Below are positions 43,661-51,231 of a stretch of 64,000 bases of DNA, piece by piece. Position 1 is the first letter of the stretch. Each line of letters opens with the position of its first letter. The position numbers were made by a program, and so were the translations under genes. Where the stretch lies: assembly GCA_031119475.1 (NCBI GenBank), contig JAVHXV010000004.1, forward strand, positions 141,847-205,846, given 5' to 3'. Below the pieces are notes generated by a model. The model ran no database searches. It was not told the DNA's origin and saw nothing but the letters and a program-made list of their open reading frames with translations. This stretch comes from Pedobacter sp. Lineage in GTDB: Bacteria > Bacteroidota > Bacteroidia > Sphingobacteriales > Sphingobacteriaceae.

Positions 43661-44308
43661 CTTCCCCTGATATTCTTCTTTCAGCAGTTCCGGCATTGCG
43701 GCCCTCAGTTTTGCAACTTTTGGCCCACAAACTCCAGCAACATAAGCTTCATCTGGGTGGAGCTTTACATAGTTCTGATGGTAATCTTCTGCCGGATAAA
43801 ATTTTCCGATAGGCGCTACGACGGTAACGATCGAACTTCCAAGGTATTTCGTTTGGTTCAAGTGTGCAATTTCCTGATCGATAATCTTCTTTTCATTTTC
43901 ATCGCTGTAAAATGCCATGGAGCGATAACTTGTGCCAATGTCAGGGCCTTGACGGTTTAATTCTGTTGGGTTGTGCATCACAAAGAATGCATGGGTAAGC
44001 TGTGCAAAAGTAATCTGTGCAGGGTCATAAATGACCTGTACCGCTTCGGCATGCCCGGTCTGATCGGCACTCACCTCTTCATAGGTAGGATTTTCTTTCG
44101 TACCACCCGTATAACCGCTCGTGGCTTTAACTACGCCCTTAAGTTCAGAAAAGCCCTCTTGGATACCCCAAAAGCATCCCCCTGCGAAAACCGCCACTTT
44201 TTCCTTTCCTGATGGCTGAGTTAACGCTGTCTTTTTGGTCTGATTAGCCTGTCTACAAGCCATCACCAGCAGCAATAATGCGAGGTACCCAATATTTTTC
44301 ATACCCAT
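43658..44308 (-). CDS. msrA: Peptide-methionine (S)-S-oxide reductase
   Basis: A 216-residue MsrA with an N-terminal lipoprotein-like signal (VMAC, Cys about 18), so probably exported and membrane-anchored. The catalytic motif is AGGCFWG (Cys about 43) followed by the GYTGG loop. The gene repairs oxidised methionine in the envelope. It sits between the two blocks of cytochrome c maturation genes, next to glutamate dehydrogenase. Confidence 0.93.
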   Translation of the reverse strand: MGMKNIGYLALLLLVMACRQANQTKKTALTQPSGKEKVAVFAGGCFWGIQEGFSELKGVVKATSGYTGGTKENPTYEEVSADQTGHAEAVQVIYDPAQITFAQLTHAFFVMHNPTELNRQGPDIGTSYRSMAFYSDENEKKIIDQEIAHLNQTKYLGSSIVTVVAPIGKFYPAEDYHQNYVKLHPDEAYVAGVCGPKVAKLRAAMPELLKEEYQGK

Positions 44309-44349
44309 ATTAACGCAAAATCAAAGCTTTCAGTTTCGAAACGATCCAT

Positions 44350-44382
44350 AAAAAATCCCGTTCCAATAAAGGAACAGGATTT
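44350..44382 (-). terminator. Intrinsic terminator after glutamate dehydrogenase
   Basis: AAATCC-C-GTTCC with GGAAC-A-GGATTT, an 11-pair stem with one mismatch, followed by a T run on the minus strand. Confidence 0.85.
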
Positions 44383-44387
44383 GATCA

Positions 44388-44465
44388 ATAACTGTCAACT
44401 ATGCCACAGGCATCCCTTTGGGATAAACTGTGAACTGCCAACTATAAACTGTCAACTGCCAACTA
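44388..44465. repeat. Heptad array, YAGTTNN type, interrupted by mini-hairpins (8 units)
   Basis: Two 7-mers (ATAACTG, TCAACTA), then a 22-bp block with hairpins GCCACAGGC and ATCCCTTTGGGAT (44403-44424), then six more 7-mers (TAAACTG, TGAACTG, CCAACTA, TAAACTG, TCAACTG, CCAACTA). The array runs into the TAG stop of glutamate dehydrogenase. The hairpin block looks inserted. Confidence 0.9.
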
Positions 44466-44466
44466 A

Positions 44467-45888
44467 CTAAGGCCATACGCCCAAGTTCAGATAAGAAATC
44501 GCAATCTTATCGATCGAGTTCACAAAAGCGGCAGTCCTCAAGGTTTTTACTTCTGGTTTATTCACCCAGGTCTCCCTAATTTCGCGATAAGAATGGATCA
44601 TGGTGTCTTCCAGTCCCGAATTTACCAATTCCATTTCCGAAGCACCTTTAACGATCATCAAACGATTTTCTGCAGGAATTTTCTTTCCGGTCAGACTTTC
44701 CAGGGTATTGATCAAATTGGCATTCGAATTTTCTGCGTAACGGTTTTCCATTCTACCAAAAGCAACGTGCGACAGGTTTTTCAGCCATTCAAAGTAAGAA
44801 ACCGTTACACCACCTGCATTGCAATACATATCTGGAATAATCATCCCCCCCATTTCGGTAAAGATTTCTTCAGCTTCTGGTGTAGTCGGGCCATTTGCAC
44901 CTTCTGCAATAATTTTGGCCTTGATGTTCCTGATATTCTCTTTGGTCAGCTGGTTTTCCAGTGCAGCCGGCACCAGGATATCGCAATCCTGCTCCAATCC
45001 TTCCATGGAATTGCTATAATCTTTTGCTCCCGGGAAGCCAAGGATGGAGCCATTGGCTTTACGGTGGGCAAATACCTCATCAATGTTCAGGCCATTCGGA
45101 TTGTAGATGGCGCCTTCAAATTCACAGATCCCGACAATTGTTGCACCAAACTCTGCCAAAAATTTAGCAGAATGATAACCTACGTTACCTAATCCCTGTA
45201 CAATGACACGTTTACCATCTAGACCAGCAGTAAGGCCTATCTTTTTCATGTCATCTTCATGGGAAACACATTCGCGGACGGCATAGGCCACACCCCTTCC
45301 GGTTGCTTCTTTTCTACCACGGATGCCATGAAGGGCGATCGGTTTGCCGGTAACACATCCCAATGCATCCAAAGAACCTGGGTTCATGGTCATATAGGTA
45401 TCGGCAATCCAGCTCATTTCACGTTCACCAGATCCATAATCTGGGGCAGGAACATCAATTCCGGGGCCAATAAAGTTCTTTTTAATCAATTCTGTGGTGT
45501 AGCGGCGGGTAATGGTTTCCAGTTCTGCTACGGTATATTTTTTAGGGTCGATACAAATTCCACCTTTGGCACCTCCAAAAGGAACGTTAACGATGGCACA
45601 TTTGTAGGTCATCAACGCTGCAAGGGCCATCACCTCATCTTCATTTACCATTTCACTGTAACGGATACCACCTTTGGTTGGGCTCATGTGATGTGAATGT
45701 TCTACACGCCAGGCGTCGATCACTTCGAAGCCATTTCCCCTACGAATAGGAAATTGAAACCGATACACACTGTTACACGCTTTTATCTGAGCCAATAGAC
45801 CCTCTGGATGAGAGGTGAATCTTGCGGCACTATCAAAGTTCTTACAGACGTCTGTAAAGAAACTTGTTCCATTTGCTGTATTAGCCAT
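44467..45888 (-). CDS. Glu/Leu/Phe/Val dehydrogenase (glutamate dehydrogenase)
   Basis: A 473-residue enzyme from the ATG at 45888 ([11 protein letters not shown]), preferred over an ATG 24 bp upstream by the usual family start. The active-site motif is PFGGAKGGI (Lys about 122), with KGGIRYSE before it and a [11 protein letters not shown]ossmann motif (about 238-247). It links ammonium and 2-oxoglutarate with glutamate. It is separated from ccm genes on both sides and has its own terminator. Confidence 0.92.
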   Translation of the reverse strand: MANTANGTSFFTDVCKNFDSAARFTSHPEGLLAQIKACNSVYRFQFPIRRGNGFEVIDAWRVEHSHHMSPTKGGIRYSEMVNEDEVMALAALMTYKCAIVNVPFGGAKGGICIDPKKYTVAELETITRRYTTELIKKNFIGPGIDVPAPDYGSGEREMSWIADTYMTMNPGSLDALGCVTGKPIALHGIRGRKEATGRGVAYAVRECVSHEDDMKKIGLTAGLDGKRVIVQGLGNVGYHSAKFLAEFGATIVGICEFEGAIYNPNGLNIDEVFAHRKANGSILGFPGAKDYSNSMEGLEQDCDILVPAALENQLTKENIRNIKAKIIAEGANGPTTPEAEEIFTEMGGMIIPDMYCNAGGVTVSYFEWLKNLSHVAFGRMENRYAENSNANLINTLESLTGKKIPAENRLMIVKGASEMELVNSGLEDTMIHSYREIRETWVNKPEVKTLRTAAFVNSIDKIAISYLNLGVWP

Positions 45889-46093
45889 TTGTTCTATAAA
45901 TTGGATTTTCAATGAGTTAGCTTTTCAACATCTAAACCGCAGCGTTCCGAAATGGTTGTAGAAAACCTGCAATTCTTTGTTTACGGGTGCAAAATTGCAT
46001 TAAAATTGACCATTAATGCAAACGGAAAATGGCTTAGTGTATGAAAAACACCTTTAGGAAAACGTCAAAAGATTAGGGTTATGACGTTTAAAA

Positions 46094-46315
46094 TTAGTTT
46101 TTGTCGCCAGATTTTTTTTCTAACTTTTTTAATCTTTTATCGAGCACAAACAGATAGCCCAATAAACCCACTAAAATTAGGACGATACAGACGACAACAA
46201 CATAGATTTTTCCGTTGCTCCTTAACGTATCGGCCATTTCAACGTCAGCCTGCTGGGCAAACAAATTGAGGGTTAAGGTTAACATCAATAGAGTAAAAGC
46301 AATTTTCTTCATCAT
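46094..46315 (-). CDS. CcmD-like small membrane protein
   Basis: A 73-residue protein with a signal-like first helix (to about 20), a second membrane helix (about 37-60) and a basic tail (KRLKKLEKKSG). Size and position immediately after the CcsA/CcmC-like gene match the Bacteroidota CcmD family, an accessory of the haem exporter. The start overlaps the preceding stop by 1 bp. Confidence 0.75.
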   Translation of the reverse strand: MMKKIAFTLLMLTLTLNLFAQQADVEMADTLRSNGKIYVVVVCIVLILVGLLGYLFVLDKRLKKLEKKSGDKN

Positions 46316-46977
46316 TACAGTTGTTTATCTTCTAAGGTTCTGATTCTAAAGCGGATGGTATAAATCCAATAGCCAATAACGATCCAGCCCATACAGGCGG
46401 GATAGAACACCATGCGCATCCTGCTATCCAGATCATAGGTATTGAAGCCTGGATTTCCACCGTTTCCGGGATGAAGTGAAGCCTGTAACCTCGGGAGTAC
46501 AAAAACGAGCACGATCATCATGGGAAAAGCAAAAATATTATAGATGGCCGAAATTTTGGCCCGCTTCTGTTCCTCATCTATCGCATTGCGCAGAATGAGG
46601 TAAGCAAAGTATAAGAGCACGGCAATGGCAGCAAAATTTTGTTTGGGATCAAAACTCCAAAACTGGTCCCAGGTATATTTGGCCCAAATCGAACCGGTAA
46701 TCAGTCCGAAAATACCAAAAACAACGCCTACGTTCGCACTTTCTACAGCCCTGCGGTCATAATCCTCATTGGGCCTGTTCAACGAGGCAATGCTATAGAC
46801 TACCGAAATCGCAAACAGGGTGATCATTGCGAACCACATAGGTACATGAAAATATAGGTTCCTAATGGTTTCATTGAGAATATTGAGTCTCGGAACACCC
46901 AGCAATAACCCTGCAATGGTAGCATAGACCACCAGTATTGCACCTAAAATTTTCCACCAAGTTCTATTCATAGTCAA
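46315..46977 (-). CDS. ccmC: Cytochrome c biogenesis protein CcsA/CcmC type
   Basis: A 220-residue protein with six membrane helices, the haem-binding region YFHVPMWFAM (about 42-51) and the WWD-type motif TWDQFWSFDPKQN (about 108-120). CcmC delivers haem to CcmE. Upstream of ccmD, downstream of ccmB in transcription order B-C-D. Confidence 0.88.
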   Translation of the reverse strand: MTMNRTWWKILGAILVVYATIAGLLLGVPRLNILNETIRNLYFHVPMWFAMITLFAISVVYSIASLNRPNEDYDRRAVESANVGVVFGIFGLITGSIWAKYTWDQFWSFDPKQNFAAIAVLLYFAYLILRNAIDEEQKRAKISAIYNIFAFPMMIVLVFVLPRLQASLHPGNGGNPGFNTYDLDSRMRMVFYPACMGWIVIGYWIYTIRFRIRTLEDKQL

Positions 46978-46996
46978 TCAGCAAATCAGCCAATAA

Positions 46997-47662
46997 TTAA
47001 TCTCGCCACAAATATGGGAATAATATTAAAGAAACGCCCATTACCATGGCATTAATCAGTACCAAAAGGCCAATATCATCCATGCTTACGCTCCGATCCA
47101 GGCCATCGATGGCGTTTTTGGAAAGTTTGATCAGCACGATAATGACGGGTATAATGATCGGAAAGCTTAGGATTGCCATCAACATCCCACCGTTCCCTGC
47201 CTTTGAAGCGATGGCGGATATCATGGTAAAGATGGTCGCAAAACTTAGGCTTCCCAACACCGTTGCCACCATATACATCGGGATATCGGTTTCTGGTTGG
47301 AAAGGGAAGACAAGTGCGTAAAAAAACAGGGCAATCAAGGTTAAGCCCATCATGAGCAGGCTATTGTAAATGGTCTTGGCCAAAATAAGAGCAATCGGAC
47401 TGGCCAAAAGATAGGTATATAAATGTCGGCCCTTACTTTCCTGAAGAAAGCTTTTGGCTACCGCATTGATCGAGGCAAACAGAATGATGATCCAGAAAAG
47501 TGCATTCCAGGTGAGTTTATTCGGTATGCTGACGAAAGATAAATAACAGACGAAAACTGTGGATACTACATATAGGAGTACGCCATTGAGTGCATATTTT
47601 GAACGCCATTCCAGCACAGCTTCTTTTCTAATCAAATAAATCACCTGTTTTGCCAACTGCAT
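46997..47662 (-). CDS. ccmB: Haem exporter protein CcmB
   Basis: A 221-residue, six-helix permease of the haem exporter (CcmAB). Motifs: RKEAVLEWRSKY at the start, and a Leu/Ile-rich C-terminus. The ATPase gene ccmA is not in this window; nothing on the plus or minus strand next to it encodes it. A strong promoter lies at the start codon. Confidence 0.88.
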   Translation of the reverse strand: MQLAKQVIYLIRKEAVLEWRSKYALNGVLLYVVSTVFVCYLSFVSIPNKLTWNALFWIIILFASINAVAKSFLQESKGRHLYTYLLASPIALILAKTIYNSLLMMGLTLIALFFYALVFPFQPETDIPMYMVATVLGSLSFATIFTMISAIASKAGNGGMLMAILSFPIIIPVIIVLIKLSKNAIDGLDRSVSMDDIGLLVLINAMVMGVSLILFPYLWRD

Positions 47663-47666
47663 AGCG

Positions 47667-47695
47667 CAAAGATAGATTTTTGTGCCAAATGCAAA
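47667..47695 (-). promoter_or_regulatory. Promoter of ccmB-ccmC-ccmD
   Basis: TATCTTTG at 47667-47674 and TTTG at 47692-47695 on the minus strand, separated by 17 bp. The -7 box ends 5 bp before the ccmB ATG, so the transcript should be leaderless. Confidence 0.65.
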
Positions 47696-47792
47696 AAGAG
47701 CGAGGGGTAAAGTGACATGGGATAGACGATTGTGGTTAAATTAGCCTCCTACGGTTTGTGCAATATCTACAAAAAACAGCCAAAATCATACG

Positions 47793-47847
47793 AACGGTAT
47801 ACTCGGCCTGAACAAACGGTATATTCGGCTTGAACAAACGGTCAACG
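47793..47847. repeat. 22-bp tandem repeat (2.5 copies)
   Basis: Two copies of a 22-mer differing at two positions, AACGGTATACTCGG... and AACGGTATATTCGG..., plus a partial third (AACGGTCAACG). It lies in the 296-bp gap between ccmB and ogt; the rest of the gap shows no coding signal. Confidence 0.8.
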
Positions 47848-47958
47848 AAAATCGCCAAATTGGTGCTTTTTAGATTATTTATTGTAGAATGTTATCATGA
47901 TAAGGACTTGCAGTAATATTAGCTAGTGCAAATGGCGATAATTTCCTAAATTGCAGAA

Positions 47959-48450
47959 ATGGAAGCAAAATTCTGCAGTATCTTATCTACTCCGGTTGGG
48001 CCGATGACCATTTTGGCCAATGACGAGGCCGTACATACCATTACTTTTGGCGAAAGAGAAGTGGGCGAACTCCGGCCCAATATCCATACCGCAGCTGCCT
48101 ATCAACAACTTCAGGATTATTTTGAGGGCAAGCTGAGCGCATTTGATTTTCCGATGGCCCAATTGGGAACCGACTTCCAGCAAAATGTATGGAATGCCCT
48201 ATTGACCATTCCTTATGGCGAAACACTTTCCTATCTTAAATTTTCTGAGCAGTTAAATAATCCCTTGGCCATTCGTGCCATCGCTGCTGCAAACGGCAGA
48301 AATAATCTGGCCGTCGTCGTACCCTGCCACCGGGTAATCGGCAGTGATGGCAAACTGGTCGGTTATGCTGGTGAACTTTGGCGCAAAAAATGGCTATTGC
48401 AACACGAGCAGGAAATTAGCGGAAAAGGCCAGATGACGCTTAGGTTTTAG
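47959..48450 (+). CDS. ogt: Methylated-DNA-protein-cysteine methyltransferase
   Basis: A 163-residue suicide DNA-repair protein. The acceptor cysteine is in VVPCHRVIGSDG (about 118), preceded by the helix-turn-helix recognition region with RAIAAANGRN (about 104-113). It removes alkyl groups from O6-alkylguanine. No Ada regulatory domain, so it is the Ogt type. Confidence 0.93.
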   Translation: MEAKFCSILSTPVGPMTILANDEAVHTITFGEREVGELRPNIHTAAAYQQLQDYFEGKLSAFDFPMAQLGTDFQQNVWNALLTIPYGETLSYLKFSEQLNNPLAIRAIAAANGRNNLAVVVPCHRVIGSDGKLVGYAGELWRKKWLLQHEQEISGKGQMTLRF

Positions 48451-48464
48451 GGCAGATGGGCAGC

Positions 48465-48884
48465 CTAATTGGAGTCGGGTTGCGGTTGAACGATCAATTG
48501 TTCCTTTCTCACGCTTGTAGCCAATAGCAATACGGCCACCAATAATACAATCCATCCCCATTGATAATGAATGGTCTTTGCCAAAACCTTATCAAAAAAT
48601 TTGGACCCAAAATAATTATTGGACTTAAAATATACTGCGGCAGCCATCAATACTGACCAAATCAAGGCAACAATGGCAAAAAACCGAAATGCACGGAGCT
48701 GTTTGAGCAAAAGGCAAAAGCCGATCAGCGCAAAGATCACAAGAGAGATAAAGAACAATCTCGAATCAGTTTGATGGAGGTTCCAATTTCCCTTGATGGG
48801 GACCTTTAAAAAAGGGCACACGGTAATGGCAATCAGTGCCAAGATAAAGCCGAGGTAGGCATTCGTTTTCCTTACAATTAACAT
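48465..48884 (-). CDS. Four-helix membrane protein of unknown function
   Basis: A 139-residue protein from the ATG at 48884, chosen because the longer ORF would overlap GldC by 44 bp. Four membrane segments (about residues 10-24, 44-60, 66-88 and 108-125). It resembles small DUF4293-like proteins of Bacteroidota but I cannot confirm the family. Located directly 3' of gldC. Confidence 0.6.
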   Translation of the reverse strand: MLIVRKTNAYLGFILALIAITVCPFLKVPIKGNWNLHQTDSRLFFISLVIFALIGFCLLLKQLRAFRFFAIVALIWSVLMAAAVYFKSNNYFGSKFFDKVLAKTIHYQWGWIVLLVAVLLLATSVRKEQLIVQPQPDSN

Positions 48885-48891
48885 TTCTGAA

Positions 48892-49227
48892 TTATTTTCT
48901 GGTATCAATTCCCATTTTCTCTGCGAAATGGGCACAATAATCGCGCAGGTCTTCTACAATATTTTCTTCACCTGTGGCACGCAAAAAGCTATCCCCCATG
49001 GTCTGCAGGGTTTCATAGAAAAACCGCTTCATCTCATCTACCGGCATATCTTTCGTCCAAAGATCTATCCGCATCGAATTTTTATAGTTATGGTCCCACA
49101 ATGCCAAAATCATTGATTTAACTGGCACTTGTTCTTTGTTTTCTGCATCTGTACTTTCCCAAAGGATCTGCTCAGGCATATTTTGGTCATCCAAGGCGAC
49201 CGTTATTTTGATTTCTGCTGTTCTCAT
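48892..49227 (-). CDS. gldC: Gliding motility protein GldC
   Basis: A 111-residue soluble protein matching GldC, with MRTAEIKITVALDDQNMPE, a central IDLWTKDMPVDEMKRFFYETL (about 55-75) and YCAHFAEKMG near the end. GldC is required for gliding in Flavobacterium but the homologue is widespread in non-gliding Bacteroidota, so its presence does not prove motility. No other gld gene is next to it. Confidence 0.85.
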   Translation of the reverse strand: MRTAEIKITVALDDQNMPEQILWESTDAENKEQVPVKSMILALWDHNYKNSMRIDLWTKDMPVDEMKRFFYETLQTMGDSFLRATGEENIVEDLRDYCAHFAEKMGIDTRK

Positions 49228-49281
49228 ATCTTATAGTGATTACACCGATTAATTTGGATTACACAGATTTAATTAATTTTT

Positions 49282-49421
49282 GCTCTTTATTCTTTATTCT
49301 TTGCTCTTTATTCTTTGCTCTTTATTCCTTACTCTTTATTCCTTACTCTTTATTCCTTACTCTTTATTCTTTACTCTTTATTCCTTACTCTTTATTCTTT
49401 GCGCTCTGCCCATTGCCCATG
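49282..49421. repeat. Heptad array, ATTCTTT/ACTCTTT type (20 units)
   Basis: Twenty 7-mers in perfect register over 140 bp (GCTCTTT, ATTCTTT, ATTCCTT, ACTCTTT and similar), the longest array here. It lies 13 bp beyond the stop of the minus-strand membrane protein gene. Because no unit contains a plus-strand stop, all three plus frames stay open and give meaningless Leu/Ser/Tyr/Phe ORFs. Confidence 0.95.
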
Positions 49422-49433
49422 CAAATATGCCAT

Positions 49434-49715
49434 TTACTTTTTTAATATCAGGACCAACACCACCGTGAAGATGATAAATACAAGTTCAACCAACCAGATC
49501 TTCTTTAAATCTTTGAATGCAAAACGGAAAATCAGGTCGCTGATAAAACTCACAACGATGAGCGAGCCCAATAAAAATTGATGGAATGCCCCCAAATCGA
49601 AATGCTGCCCTCGTTTTTCTGGCTGAAACATTGTCGATATCAATAAAGCCAAGCTCAATGCCGTAACAATGTTTAGAGGTGTTAACCTGAGTTTGATGTT
49701 ATTTTTTGTTGTCAA
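49434..49715 (-). CDS. Small three-helix membrane protein
   Basis: A 93-residue protein with three hydrophobic segments (about 14-30, 44-60 and 70-92). No motif found. Its start overlaps the end of the DEAD-box helicase gene by 17 bp, so it is translated from the same transcript. The stop is TAA, followed by a heptad array. Confidence 0.65.
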   Translation of the reverse strand: MTTKNNIKLRLTPLNIVTALSLALLISTMFQPEKRGQHFDLGAFHQFLLGSLIVVSFISDLIFRFAFKDLKKIWLVELVFIIFTVVLVLILKK

Positions 49716-51042
49716 AGCGCTTTTTCTTTTTAAACGTCTTTTGTTTCTGGGCGGTTATTCTCGCCTTATCCCGCTCTCTTGCCGCAATTTGTTGGGCATT
49801 TTTTTTCTCATGGAAAGCCCCTTTAAATGTTGGGTCTTCCTTTCTTTTTTGGTGATCGATTTCTTTTGCAATGGCCTGTTTTTCCGAATATGGCGTCTCC
49901 TCTATAAATACACCTGCGGGAATAGGCTGCACAGGAATGATTTGGCGAATTAATTTTTCTATCTTCTGGATATAATATTTTTCTGCATCTGTGCAAAAGG
50001 TAATCGCATCGCCGGTAGTAAAGGCACGACCTGTCCGGCCAATCCGATGCACATAATCCTCTATCACAATCGGAACATCAAAATTGATAACATGGCTAAC
50101 GTTACTCACATCAATTCCCCTAGAGGCAACATCAGTTGCAACAAGTATCCTAATGCTTCCCTCCTTAAAGCTATTGATGGAATTTATTCTGGTATTTTGT
50201 CCTTTATTGGCATGGATTACACGCACTTCGGCTTCACCGAAACGCCTAACCAGAAAACTATAAATATTATCGGCTACAGCTTTGGTCTTGCAGAAAATAA
50301 TCAAACGGTTTACTGCATCGTCATTATGGAGCAGGTGTTGCAACAGGTTGATCTTGGTCTTAAAGTTTGGCACCTCATACAACACCTGTGTAACGGTTTG
50401 TGCTGGTGTTGCCTGTTCAGATGCCTGGATGACCGTCGGATTTTTTAGAAAATCGCCTGCAATTTTCTTGACCAGGTCACTCATCGTAGCAGAAAAGAGC
50501 AGATTTTGCCTTTTACGCGGTACAATCTCTAAAATACGATGGATAGATCCAATAAAGCCCATATCCATCATTTTATCGGCCTCATCCAAGACTAGGAACT
50601 GAAGATTTTTGACGCCAATATCGCCTGTCAAATAAAGATCTAAAAATCGTCCTGGTGTGGCGATAATTAAATCTGCTCCAGCCTTGAGCTGTTCTTTTTG
50701 TGTTTTTGGTCCGATACCACCATATAGCAATACCGTGCGCAGATCGGTGTAGGTCGCAAATAGCTGGACCTGCTCCGCAATCTGCATCGCCAATTCGCGT
50801 GTAGGCGACAGGATCAATGCCCTTGGCGAATCACCTTGGGCATATTTGAGTTTCATGAGCATCGGCAGCACATAGGCGGCAGTCTTACCCGTTCCCGTTT
50901 CTGCAATGCCGCAGATATCCTGACCTGATAACACCGGCCCGATCGCTTTCTCCTGAATAGGTGTGGCAACACTATATCCTGCATCAGCAACCGCGTTTAA
51001 AATTTGCCTATTTAAGTTAAATTCTTCAAAAGACTTTGCCAT
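49699..51042 (-). CDS. DEAD-box RNA helicase, RhlE-like
   Basis: A 447-residue helicase from the ATG at 51042; a GTG 6 bp upstream would sit in the -7 box. Motifs are AETGTGKTAAY (Walker A), LDEADKMMDMGF (II), LLFSATM (III) and HRIGRTGR (VI). The tail (about 400-447) is Lys/Arg/Gln-rich, as in RhlE-type helicases that act on ribosome assembly and RNA decay. Confidence 0.92.
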   Translation of the reverse strand: MAKSFEEFNLNRQILNAVADAGYSVATPIQEKAIGPVLSGQDICGIAETGTGKTAAYVLPMLMKLKYAQGDSPRALILSPTRELAMQIAEQVQLFATYTDLRTVLLYGGIGPKTQKEQLKAGADLIIATPGRFLDLYLTGDIGVKNLQFLVLDEADKMMDMGFIGSIHRILEIVPRKRQNLLFSATMSDLVKKIAGDFLKNPTVIQASEQATPAQTVTQVLYEVPNFKTKINLLQHLLHNDDAVNRLIIFCKTKAVADNIYSFLVRRFGEAEVRVIHANKGQNTRINSINSFKEGSIRILVATDVASRGIDVSNVSHVINFDVPIVIEDYVHRIGRTGRAFTTGDAITFCTDAEKYYIQKIEKLIRQIIPVQPIPAGVFIEETPYSEKQAIAKEIDHQKRKEDPTFKGAFHEKKNAQQIAARERDKARITAQKQKTFKKKKRFDNKK

Positions 51043-51047
51043 AGCCA

Positions 51048-51055
51048 CAAAGATA
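51048..51055 (-). promoter_or_regulatory. Candidate -7 box (TATCTTTG) of the helicase gene
   Basis: Perfect TAnnTTTG on the minus strand, 6 bp before the ATG at 51042; predicts a leaderless transcript. Confidence 0.6.
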
Positions 51056-51064
51056 CGGATTAAG

Positions 51065-51149
51065 GTTGGTTGGAAAGTTAAAGGTTGGAAAGTTAAAAGT
51101 TGAAGGTTGGAAAGTTGAAGATTGGAAAGCTGAAGGTTGAAGGGTTGAT
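51065..51149. repeat. Array of alternating 8/7-mers, GTTGGAAA-GTTAAAG type
   Basis: GTTGGAAA alternates with GTTAAAG, GTTAAAA and GTTGAAG over about 11 units. It lies in a divergent intergenic region, between the helicase and dihydroorotase starts, so here it is not at a 3' end. Confidence 0.88.
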
Positions 51150-51175
51150 AACATCAATATACAAAGTTACCCATG

Positions 51176-51214
51176 GATACTAACTAGATACTTGATACCA
51201 GATACTTGATACTT
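51176..51214. repeat. Heptad array, GATACTT type (5 units)
   Basis: GATACTA, a 4-bp ACTA, then GATACTT, GATACCA, GATACTT, GATACTT. A second unit type in the same divergent region, next to the dihydroorotase promoter. Confidence 0.85.
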
Positions 51215-51218
51215 TTCT

Positions 51219-51226
51219 TAACTTTG
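51219..51226 (+). promoter_or_regulatory. Candidate -7 box (TAACTTTG) of the dihydroorotase gene
   Basis: Perfect TAnnTTTG, 6 bp before the ATG at 51232. Candidate TTG -33 elements would come from the adjacent GATACTT repeat. Leaderless transcript predicted. Confidence 0.55.
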
Positions 51227-51231
51227 ACCAC

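Noticed and set aside
49236..49581. Three overlapping plus-strand ORFs encoding LYSLLFIPYSLF-like repeats
   Set aside because: They arise because the 7-bp array at 49282-49421 has no plus-strand stop codon in any frame. Codon content is dictated by the repeat, there is no start context, and the minus-strand genes on either side account for the region.
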